NCBI GenBank assembly: GCA_028281445.1
Contig: JANQJW010000043.1
Location: forward strand, 1-58,655
Source of the DNA: Planctomycetota bacterium
GTDB taxonomy: Bacteria; Planctomycetota; PLA2; JAEUHO01
DNA length: 58,655 nucleotides
Direction: 5' to 3'
This document shows positions 52,573 through 58,655 of the stretch, one piece after another (positions within the stretch are counted from its first letter, which is position 1; the number at the start of each line of letters is the position of its first letter). The notes beneath the pieces are model-generated. The model was not told where the DNA came from and searched no databases. It saw only the letters and a program-made list of their open reading frames with translations. The position numbers were made by a program, and so were the translations under genes.

Positions 52573-52893
52573 ATGGCCTGGGTCTACTTGATCATCGCGG
52601 GAGTCTTCGAGTGGGGCTGGCCCGTGGGGTTGAAGCAGGGGTTGGCCGATGAGGGCGTGCACTGGGGCTGGATCGCCTTCGCCGCCGCATGCATGGCAAC
52701 GAGCGGCGGCTTCCTGTTCGTCGCCCAGAAGACCATCCCTATGGGGACGGCCTACGCGGTCTGGACGGGCATCGGCGCCGTCGGCACGTTCATCATCGGG
52801 ATCCTGCTCTTCGGCGAGCCGACCGCCGCGTTGCGCTTCGTCTTCGTGGGCCTGATCGTCGTCGGGATCGTCGGACTGAAGCTCGCGTCCTAG
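52573..52893 (+). CDS. SMR family exporter, Gdx/SugE-like (guanidinium)
   Basis: 106 residues with four membrane helices. The first helix has the Gdx-type Glu motif (AGVFEWGWPVGLKQG), followed by SGGFLFVAQKTIPMGTAYAVWTGIGAVGTFIIGILLFGE, typical of the SugE/Gdx branch. Gdx proteins exchange guanidinium ion for protons. RBS AAGGAG lies upstream, but the 42-bp gap to the previous gene contains no recognised guanidine riboswitch. Its stop overlaps the convergent gene's stop (CTAG). Confidence 0.9.
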   Translation: MAWVYLIIAGVFEWGWPVGLKQGLADEGVHWGWIAFAAACMATSGGFLFVAQKTIPMGTAYAVWTGIGAVGTFIIGILLFGEPTAALRFVFVGLIVVGIVGLKLAS

Positions 52894-53276
52894 AACATCC
52901 CGTTGTCGTGTTTCGACTCGGCGGGGACGAGCTGCAGCACGTCCCAGTGCTCGACGACCTTGTCGTTGTCGTCGAACCGGAAGATGTCGATGCCGGCGTA
53001 GATCTCATCGCCCGGCCAGGTCTGTCGGCAGTGCAGCACGACGAGGTTGCCCTCGACGACGGAGCGGATGAACTCGACGCGCTTACCGGGATACTCGGCC
53101 GCCATCCTCTCGAAGTACTCGACGAAGGCCTCCTTGCCGTCGCCGACGTGCGGGTTGTGCTGGATGTACTCGTCGCCGACGTACGTCTCGAGCGCCTCCC
53201 GCGCGCGGTTTTCGTTGAACATCGTCTGGTAGAACGCCATGGCGTTGCGCCGGAGTGTTTCGGCTCGGTCACTCAT
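52890..53276 (-). CDS. SnoaL-like (NTF2 fold) protein
   Basis: 128 residues. Cone-like SnoaL/NTF2 pattern: NAMAFYQTMFNENRAREALETYVGDEYIQHNPHVGDGKEAFVEYFERM, VVEGNLVVLHCRQTWPGDEIYAGIDIFRFDDNDKVVEHWDVLQLVP. SnoaL-like proteins act as cyclases, isomerases or binding proteins. The His/Asp residues (QHNP, IDIF, EHWD) characteristic of the group are present. Its substrate is unknown. Confidence 0.85.
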   Translation of the reverse strand: MSDRAETLRRNAMAFYQTMFNENRAREALETYVGDEYIQHNPHVGDGKEAFVEYFERMAAEYPGKRVEFIRSVVEGNLVVLHCRQTWPGDEIYAGIDIFRFDDNDKVVEHWDVLQLVPAESKHDNGMF

Positions 53277-53370
53277 CGGTTCTCTCCGGCACGTGGGGCC
53301 GGTGAGGCTACAGCAGACCGGAGGCGCGCGGGGGACGTCGGCGGGAGACCGTCAGATGCCCGCGTCCTCC

Positions 53371-53727
53371 TCACCGGAGGCGTCGGATGACGCGGTGCCG
53401 CTCGCCCGCGAGCAGGGCCTCCTGCTGCGCCTTGCGCTCGACGTCCATCAGGTACAGCCGGCGCTCCTCGATCTGCTCGCTGCGCTCCTCTTGTTCGCGC
53501 AGAGCCTCCCACTCCTTCGCGTTGCGTCCGGACGGCGTGTTCCGCCCGGCGTTCGTGCGACCGCGCGACGTGGCGCCGCGTCCGGTCCCGCCACTACGTC
53601 CGCCGGACTCCGCCCCGCCGTTTCGTCCTCCGCTGTTTCCGCGGCCGCCGCCGCGCGCGTGGGCGCTAAGTTCGGAGAGGAGAAAGACGACCATCAGGGC
53701 GGAGGCAACGAGGAAAGCACGGTGCAC
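53371..53727 (-). CDS. secreted Gly/Arg-rich protein with coiled-coil tail
   Basis: 118 residues from a GTG at 53727 (AGGAG upstream): VHRAFLVASALMVVFLLSELSAHA signal peptide, then a low-complexity stretch rich in Gly, Arg, Ser and Asn, then a charged helix (EWEALREQEERSEQIEERRLYLMDVERKAQQEALLAGERHR). No family recognised. The basic Gly/Arg stretch could bind nucleic acid or acidic polymers outside the cell. Confidence 0.55.
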   Translation of the reverse strand: MHRAFLVASALMVVFLLSELSAHARGGGRGNSGGRNGGAESGGRSGGTGRGATSRGRTNAGRNTPSGRNAKEWEALREQEERSEQIEERRLYLMDVERKAQQEALLAGERHRVIRRLR

Positions 53728-53951
53728 GGGGGGACTCCTGTCTTGGCAAGAGCGCGGTATCGAGGAACTCGATGCGGAGGCGCAACCTGCATGCCGACTG
53801 TGCGCCATGAGGCGAGGCCGGCGCCGAACCCCGGATGCGTGGGGCCGGCCCCACGGGCGCCAGGGCCTGATGTCACGACCACCTTCGACAATTACGTCGA
53901 GCGCCGCGCCAATTGCGGCGAGTTTGCCCGTTCTGCTCCGAGAGTGTTCGC

Positions 53952-54662
53952 ATGCCGGAGCCGCGCGCCGTTCTCTTCGATCTCGACGACACGCTCTACG
54001 ACCACACTGCGTGTGCACGCGCGGGCCTTGTCGCCCTGAAGGACCGCTACGAGGCGCTCGGGCCTATCGACGAGCTGGAGCACGTGCATCACGAGACGCT
54101 CGAGGCTGCGCACCTGCGACTCCTGGCGGGCGAGATCACGCAGCACGAGGCGCGTACGATCCGGACGCAGCAGATGTTCGCGCACTTCGGGACGGTGCTC
54201 GACGAAGCAGAGGCCTGGACCGTCTACGGCCAGTACCGAGCGGCCTACGACGCCGCCGAGACGCTCGTCCCCGGCAGTCTGGATGTGCTCGACGGTCTGC
54301 GCGCGCAGGCCGATCTACGCTTTGGCATCGTCACGAACAACCTGGTCGCCGAGCAGGTCAAGAAACTCGCGAACCTCGGTCTCACGGCGCGATTCGACGA
54401 GGTCGTGATCTCCGAGGCGGTCGGCACCTCGAAGCCCGACCCTCGCATCTTTCATGTCGCCCTCGAGCGTCTGGGCGTGCACGCACGCGAGACTGTCATG
54501 GTGGGGGACTCGCTGCGCAGCGACATCGAGGGCGCCGAGGCGGCAGGCATCCGTTCCGTCTGGCTCGACCGCCGCGGCGAAGCACGCGCGGATGAGACGC
54601 GCGCCGTGCTCTCGAGCTGGACACCGGCTGAGGTGGCCGTGGCCGCGATCCTCGGGCGCTAG
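53952..54662 (+). CDS. HAD family hydrolase
   Basis: 236 residues. HAD motifs I-IV: VLFDLDDTLYDHT, GIVTNN, SKPDPRIF and VMVGDSLRSDIEGAEAAG, with a helical cap in between. It fits the Cof/phosphoglycolate-phosphatase-like class with a C1 cap. It catalyses phosphate removal from a small substrate; the specific one is unknown. The start at 53952 is chosen from the domain boundary; the RBS is weak. Confidence 0.88.
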   Translation: MPEPRAVLFDLDDTLYDHTACARAGLVALKDRYEALGPIDELEHVHHETLEAAHLRLLAGEITQHEARTIRTQQMFAHFGTVLDEAEAWTVYGQYRAAYDAAETLVPGSLDVLDGLRAQADLRFGIVTNNLVAEQVKKLANLGLTARFDEVVISEAVGTSKPDPRIFHVALERLGVHARETVMVGDSLRSDIEGAEAAGIRSVWLDRRGEARADETRAVLSSWTPAEVAVAAILGR

Positions 54663-54767
54663 GGCCCCAGGACCAGGCGAGGAGAGGTGGACTCGCCGAC
54701 GTCTACCGCAGAACACCACCCGTGGAGGGACGGGCGTCAGCGCGAGTGGCTTGCTGAGCGATCTGCG

Positions 54768-55382
54768 CTAGGAGGTGGCGCGCGAGCGGCGGCGTGCGGC
54801 GGCGAACACGCCGAACATGCCCAGGCCCATCAGGGCCAGGGTGCCCGGCTCGGGCACGACCGAGAAGGACACGATGCGGAAGTTGTCCGTCTTGGCGCGA
54901 AACTCGAAGATCGAGCCCTCGACCGAGCCGAAGTTGTGCGTGAACTTCGAGTTCCCGGCCCCTGCGGCCCAGGAAATCGTGTCTTCCAGGCTGCCGTCGA
55001 TCCAGACCTCGAGGCTGCCGGCCTGGCCGCCGCGCTCGAAGATGACGGAGCTGGCTGCCTTGACGACCTCGGGCGTGAAGTCGAGCTTGATGAACTCCGT
55101 GCCGCCGACGCGGTTGGCGCCGGGGGAGCCCAGCACGCCAAGGCCGTTGTTGCCGTTGCGGTGGAGATCGCCTTGATCACCGACGTCGTCCCACGCGGTG
55201 ATGGTGACCTCCAGGCCGTCGCTCTCTACCGTCTGGCTGTGGCCGAGGTCGCCCGTTGCAAGGTCCAGATCGTTGGCCGTCGCGTCCGCTCCCGTGAAGT
55301 CGAACGTGATGGTGTCCGCGTGGGCCGGCGCCGCAGCGGCGCAGGCGAGAACGGCGAACAGAGCAGCGATGGCAATACGCAT
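54768..55382 (-). CDS. PEP-CTERM sorted secreted protein
   Basis: 204 residues with signal peptide (IAIAALFAVLACAAAAPAHA). The C-terminus carries VPEPGTLALMGLGMFGVFAAARRRSR: the PEP motif, a membrane helix and a basic cluster recognised by exosortase. The mature part is beta-rich (DTITFDFTGADATANDLDLATGDLG...), a concanavalin/choice-of-anchor-like domain. The protein is exported, processed and probably linked to the envelope or to exopolysaccharide. No exosortase gene is in the window. Confidence 0.87.
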   Translation of the reverse strand: MRIAIAALFAVLACAAAAPAHADTITFDFTGADATANDLDLATGDLGHSQTVESDGLEVTITAWDDVGDQGDLHRNGNNGLGVLGSPGANRVGGTEFIKLDFTPEVVKAASSVIFERGGQAGSLEVWIDGSLEDTISWAAGAGNSKFTHNFGSVEGSIFEFRAKTDNFRIVSFSVVPEPGTLALMGLGMFGVFAAARRRSRATS

Positions 55383-55575
55383 GGGGGGACCTCTCCCTGG
55401 GGTTCCGAACCTCTCCGGTCAGGGCCGCCGCTCCCGGAAGCCGAAGGCGGGCGATTGGGCCGGATCTCGGTATGACGTCCCGGCGCGGACCGATACCGAT
55501 CGCGATCTTGCCTTGCGCTCCCTGCGTGCATGGGCAGACTGCAACTGGGCCTCGCTACGGCCGTGAGATTGGAAG

Positions 55576-56280
55576 ATGCGCGTTACCACGGATGACTCGT
55601 GGGTGCGGTCCGTCGAGACGGATCCGCGCGGGCCGCTGGCTGCCCTGATGGCCGGCGTGGAAGACCATCCCGACGCCTGCCTCCGCATCGTCGCGTCGAT
55701 GGAGGTGGGCGATCCGTCGCTCCGCGGAACCATCCAGGCGGAGTTTCCGCGCATCCGTGCCCTGACACGCATCGGCCTTCGCGATCGCAAGACCGATTGC
55801 CTGGAGGGCGCACTTCGAGCACACACGCGGGTCGAGGCGCAGGATCCCGCGAGCGTGGCCGGCGCCGGTCACCTACTCGACGCGCTGATCATGGAGGCAG
55901 CTTGCGCGCTCGACCGCGCGCAGCCCGGACGCGCCCACGAGCTCTTGGGCTGGACGAAGATCCAGTACCTCGGCGCGGACCGTGTCGTCCACAGCAGTCG
56001 TCTACGTTCCGACAGCCGTTTCGATCCTGCGCCCTACGTCGGGGTCCGCATCAAGTCGGCGCAGTCCCTCACCTTCCGCGCCGCGCAGTTCGTCGCCTCC
56101 GGAACGCATCGCGGCGAGGACTTCGTCTCGGTGGCCGTGACCCAGTCGACCGACCCGCACGTGGCGGCCGCAGAGGGCAAGGACTCGGAGACGCTCGTGC
56201 TCTTCTCGGATGGGCGCTGCCGTTCGGGCATGCCGACGCGTCGCAAGTGGAGTTGGCTCTCGCGCGTGTTCAGCGCCTGA
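55576..56280 (+). CDS. hypothetical cytoplasmic protein
   Basis: 234 residues, helical first half (LLDALIMEAACALDRAQPGRAHELLG) and beta-rich second half (YVGVRIKSAQSLTFRAAQFVASG, EDFVSVAVTQSTDP). No signal peptide, no recognised motif. An RBS-like GGAAG precedes the ATG directly. Confidence 0.55.
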   Translation: MRVTTDDSWVRSVETDPRGPLAALMAGVEDHPDACLRIVASMEVGDPSLRGTIQAEFPRIRALTRIGLRDRKTDCLEGALRAHTRVEAQDPASVAGAGHLLDALIMEAACALDRAQPGRAHELLGWTKIQYLGADRVVHSSRLRSDSRFDPAPYVGVRIKSAQSLTFRAAQFVASGTHRGEDFVSVAVTQSTDPHVAAAEGKDSETLVLFSDGRCRSGMPTRRKWSWLSRVFSA

Positions 56281-56390
56281 GCGTCGATGCATCCCGCGGG
56301 GGCGCAGGGCCAGCGACCTCCCTTGCCGCGCTACAATCGGTGCGGCAGGCCCGCGCTCGCCGACTGCGAGCGGCCCGGATCGGAGGAAGG

Positions 56391-56597
56391 ATGGAAGCCC
56401 TCATGCCGTTCCTGTGGATTGCCGTGCTGATCGTGCTCGGTGTCCTCTTCTACATGCGCGCCGTCGCGTCCCGGAAGGGCTTGCGTTGCCCGCAGTGCGG
56501 CGAGTACATGCGCATCGAGCTCATGGATGATCCGCAGCGCTGCAACACGTGCGGCGCACCCATGGAAGAGACGGGGGAGACGCATGCTCAATCGTGA
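56391..56597 (+). CDS. small membrane zinc-ribbon protein
   Basis: 68 residues from the ATG at 56391 (GGAGGAAGG upstream). One N-terminal membrane helix (MPFLWIAVLIVLGVLFYM) then a zinc ribbon CPQCGEYM...CNTCGAPM. The stop overlaps the start of the YbjQ gene, so it belongs to the same operon. Function unknown. Confidence 0.7.
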   Translation: MEALMPFLWIAVLIVLGVLFYMRAVASRKGLRCPQCGEYMRIELMDDPQRCNTCGAPMEETGETHAQS

Positions 56598-57045
56598 CGA
56601 CCTGCTGGCCTTCACACGGCCGGAGCTCAAGGGCGGCCAGATCCTGATGACGGGAGCCGAGGGCTTCGACGGCTACGAGATCGTCGAATACAAGGGGATG
56701 GTGTGGGGCATCTCCGTCCGGGCGAAGGACTTCGGGCAGGACTGCGCCATGGGCTGCAAGATGTTCACGGGCGGCGAGCTGAACTCCTATACAGCCCTGA
56801 GCGACGAGTCGCGCCAGAAGGCCGTGAACCGCATGTTGGAGATGGCAGGCCGTCAGGACGGCAACGCCATCATCAACGTCGACTTCGAACTCGGCATGGG
56901 CGGAGGCGGCAAGCAAGGCAGTGCGGGCGCGAACGTTGTCGTTCACGGTACGGCCGTCGTCATCAAGCCGATCCAGGGCTACGTGCCGACGGGCGCGATC
57001 GGCAACATCCTGTTCGAGATGGCTTCCCAGCGGTCGCAGGGCTGA
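56584..57045 (+). CDS. YbjQ/UPF0145 family protein
   Basis: 153 residues. UPF0145 pattern: GFDGYEIVEYKGMVWGISVRAKDFGQD, then GGELNSYTALSDESRQKAVNRMLEMAGRQDGNAIINVDFEL and VHGTAVVIKP. YbjQ proteins form small oligomeric rings and are linked to heavy metals or cell-surface stress; no activity is proved. It overlaps both neighbours (ATG inside the upstream stop and TGATG downstream), so the three genes are one operon. Confidence 0.85.
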   Translation: MLNRDDLLAFTRPELKGGQILMTGAEGFDGYEIVEYKGMVWGISVRAKDFGQDCAMGCKMFTGGELNSYTALSDESRQKAVNRMLEMAGRQDGNAIINVDFELGMGGGGKQGSAGANVVVHGTAVVIKPIQGYVPTGAIGNILFEMASQRSQG

Positions 57046-57659
57046 TGCCGGTGATCGCCCGCCTCCGCGATCTTTGGACGTGGTTGCGCTACACCTACCC
57101 GTTCCAGCTTGCGCACGGACCGCTGTGCCGCCGCTTTCGCGAGGACGTCGTCCGCCTCGGCCGGCTGCATGTCTGCCGTAGCTGCCTGGCCCTCTACGGC
57201 ACGCTGATCGTGGCGCTGCCCGTAGTCCTGTTGTGGGCGCCGGGGGAGCAGACCCTCGGCTGGGCGCTGGGTGCTGTCGCGACGAGCGTGGCCGCCTTCT
57301 CCCGGCCGCCGCGCTACAAGCGGCTGCCGCGTCCGGCCCGCGACGTGGTGCGCGCCGGAGCCGGCGTCTGGATCGCCCTTGCGGCGGCCGCCCTGCTCTC
57401 GGGCTTCTGGCTCGTGGGTGTTGTCGGCCTGACGAGCGCGTTGGTGAGCTTTCTCGTGTTCTCCCGCGTTCGACGCAGGCACCGCACGCACGCGTGTGAC
57501 GGATGTCCAGAGCTGGGCCGGCGCGGCGTGTGTTCCGGCTTTCGGCGCCAGGCGGTTCATGTCCGCGCGTACGAGGACCTCCTGACGCGGCGTATCGCGC
57601 CCGACATCGCAGCCGAGCTCGAGGCTCGGCACGCGCGAGAGCCAAGCGTTCCCGTGTAG
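57045..57659 (+). CDS. Cys-rich membrane protein (DUF2085-like)
   Basis: 204 residues starting at the TGATG overlap. Membrane helices at ~50-70, ~75-90 and ~110-145, flanked by Cys/His clusters: HGPLCRRFREDVVRLGRLHVCRSCLALYG and HACDGCPELGRRGVCSGF. The N-terminal HxxxC...CxxC pattern resembles DUF2085 proteins, which may bind a metal. It is the last gene of the zinc-ribbon/YbjQ operon and ends against the frame-shifted lipoprotein gene. Confidence 0.65.
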   Translation: MPVIARLRDLWTWLRYTYPFQLAHGPLCRRFREDVVRLGRLHVCRSCLALYGTLIVALPVVLLWAPGEQTLGWALGAVATSVAAFSRPPRYKRLPRPARDVVRAGAGVWIALAAAALLSGFWLVGVVGLTSALVSFLVFSRVRRRHRTHACDGCPELGRRGVCSGFRRQAVHVRAYEDLLTRRIAPDIAAELEARHAREPSVPV

Positions 57660-57666
57660 CGCTACA
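57655..57666. other. 12-bp palindrome joining two convergent stop codons
   Basis: TGTAGCGCTACA contains the TAG of the DUF2085-like gene and the CTA of the minus-strand lipoprotein gene. Third example of this arrangement in the window (see 16645-16658 and 23475-23495). Confidence 0.5.
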
Positions 57667-58229
57667 TCGCGACGGCGATCGTGACGCCTGCGATGAGCAG
57701 TGCGCCCAGGCTCGTGATGCCGCCCGTTCCCAGGCCGTTCATCGTGATCGAGCCGCCTGAAGCCGGCGCCGGTGTTTACGGCGTCGTCTCCGACCACTCC
57801 TCCTCCCATTGTCGGGAACACGTCGCCGATGACGGCCAGAGGACCGAAGGGCGCGACGACGCCGCTGATGGCGACGGGCTGTCCGTTGACGGTTGCCGAC
57901 ATGCCGGCCAGGAAGACGACATCCTCCGAGCGAGGCGTGAGACCGACCAGGATGCTCGCGCTCTCGACGACTGCGTTGACGGTGGCCGAGGCCGATCCAC
58001 CGAACGGCGTTCCTGTGTTGGCCGTGAAGGTCACCTGGGCCGGGTCGCCCGGCGCTCCGAGACCGGAGCCCTGAAGCGCGAAAGCCGTGCGGATGTTGGT
58101 GTAGAGCGGCGCATTGATAGCCGTGACCGTGGGTCCGCTCGGCGCTCCATTGCCGCCGCCGCCGCATGCGGAGAGCGCGAGGAGTCCGAGGGCGAGCGCC
58201 GTTCGCAGGTGCGGCACAGCTTCTCTCAT
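57662..58229 (-). pseudogene. IPT/TIG-like lipoprotein, frame-shifted near its C-terminus
   Basis: From the ATG at 58229 (GGGAGG upstream): signal with lipobox LSAC then GGGGNG, and IPT/TIG-like beta sequence (VTAINAPLYTNIRTAFALQGSGLGAPGDPAQVTF...VVAPFGPLAVIGDVF). Around 57775 the frame changes: GGVVGDDAVN is followed one base out of frame by TPAPASGGSITMNGLGTGGITSLGALLIAGVTIAVAM and TAG. The original frame instead runs on as Arg-rich shadow through the next gene. A single-base indel (sequencing error or real) is the simplest explanation; programmed shifting cannot be excluded. Confidence 0.6.
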
Positions 58230-58330
58230 GCAGCCTCCCAACCGGCCCCGAGGGTACGGAAGCATGCGAGCGCGGATCTGGGTCCGAGTGGCACGTTGTC
58301 CTGGAGCGCACGTCGCGCTATCAGAGGTGC

Positions 58331-58655
58331 ATGGATCCCGGGGTCGCGATCTTGATGAAGGCCTTCGACGACGCGTGTCGCCATGCGTGGGAGTCCTGGC
58401 GCCCCTCCTTGGATGAGGTCGCCGAGGACGAGGCCTACTGGCAGTCCTCCATCTACGCAGGGGAGCCTGTTGAAGATGGGTGGCCGCCGCCGGGGACCGT
58501 GGTATGGCATGTGGCCCACCTGGCGCACTGCAAGCGCTACTACGCCAAGGCCCTCGCCGGACGGGCGGCTGCGGAGATGCCCGATGCGGACGCGCGCGCC
58601 CCGCTCGCGGACTTCGCAGGTGAGCTTGCGGCCCTGGACGCTGCCCATGACCGCC
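58331..58655 (+). CDS. DinB superfamily protein (3' partial)
   Basis: 108 codons from the ATG at 58331 (GAGGTGC upstream) to the right edge without a stop. MDPGVAILMKAFDDACRHAWESWRPSLDEVAEDEAYWQ leads to GTVVWHVAHLAHCKRYYAKAL, the first helix pair of a DinB-like four-helix bundle with a metal-binding His. The rest lies outside the window. Confidence 0.75.
   Translation, partial: MDPGVAILMKAFDDACRHAWESWRPSLDEVAEDEAYWQSSIYAGEPVEDGWPPPGTVVWHVAHLAHCKRYYAKALAGRAAAEMPDADARAPLADFAGELAALDAAHDR

Overview
The window is high-GC bacterial DNA packed with short operons and many divergent or convergent gene pairs. Several features are typical of Planctomycetota: a PA14/beta-propeller/DUF1080 secreted protein, a secreted squalene-cyclase-like repeat protein, PhoD and NAGPA-type hydrolases, a PEP-CTERM protein, numerous lipoproteins starting LxxC-Gly-Gly-Gly, and secreted 'KDGxxIxG' proteins. 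I infer a planctomycete or close relative; no rRNA or housekeeping marker in the window settles the taxonomy.

Layout. 1-13.5 kb: a PlsC acyltransferase fused to a YiiX-like cysteine hydrolase (runs off the left edge), a phosphodiester glycosidase, an M43-like metalloprotease lipoprotein, DUF2891, a GlsB-type membrane protein, a polyprenol-phosphate glycosyltransferase fused to a GT39/ArnT-like transferase, a multipass membrane protein and a thioredoxin/HEAT protein. 13.5-25 kb: a covarying pair of REP-like hairpins, a ThuA-PhoD fusion, the giant DUF1080 protein, a cyclase-like protein, a Cys-rich secreted protein, AraC, DUF6265 and DUF3179. 25-31.5 kb: GAF protein, a 247-bp element with 21-bp terminal inverted repeats, an ArnT-like transferase, a ResA/TlpA-like thioredoxin, a tight seven-tRNA array and an ABC-F ATPase. 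31.6-46 kb: Kelch-like and FG-GAP lipoproteins, small envelope proteins, an ArsR/SRPBCC operon with its operator, glycerol kinase, and acetyltransferases. 46-58.6 kb: zinc-ribbon/coiled-coil proteins, an EgtB/SenA-type enzyme, YceI, an SMR (Gdx-like) exporter, a HAD phosphatase, a PEP-CTERM protein, a zinc-ribbon/YbjQ/DUF2085-like operon, a frame-shifted lipoprotein and a partial DinB protein.

The main discovery is a set of in-frame TGA codons that look like selenocysteine codons. In the DUF3179 protein and the ResA/TlpA-like thioredoxin, TGA replaces the first Cys of the conserved CxxC motif (UVLC and UYPC). A 24-codon lipoprotein gene would mature to only Cys-Sec-Ser-Asn-Cys, and a fourth secreted protein has a Sec-Gly-Sec motif right after its signal peptide. 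In all four, a GC-rich hairpin with a short G- or GU-containing loop begins 12-13 nt after the (last) TGA, as in bacterial SECIS elements. TGA is also the normal stop of many neighbouring genes, so this is not a reassigned code. All four candidates are exported, which suggests an envelope selenoprotein network. A SenA/EgtB-like enzyme is compatible with wider selenium use. No selA/B/C/D gene lies in the window, so proof must come from the rest of the genome.
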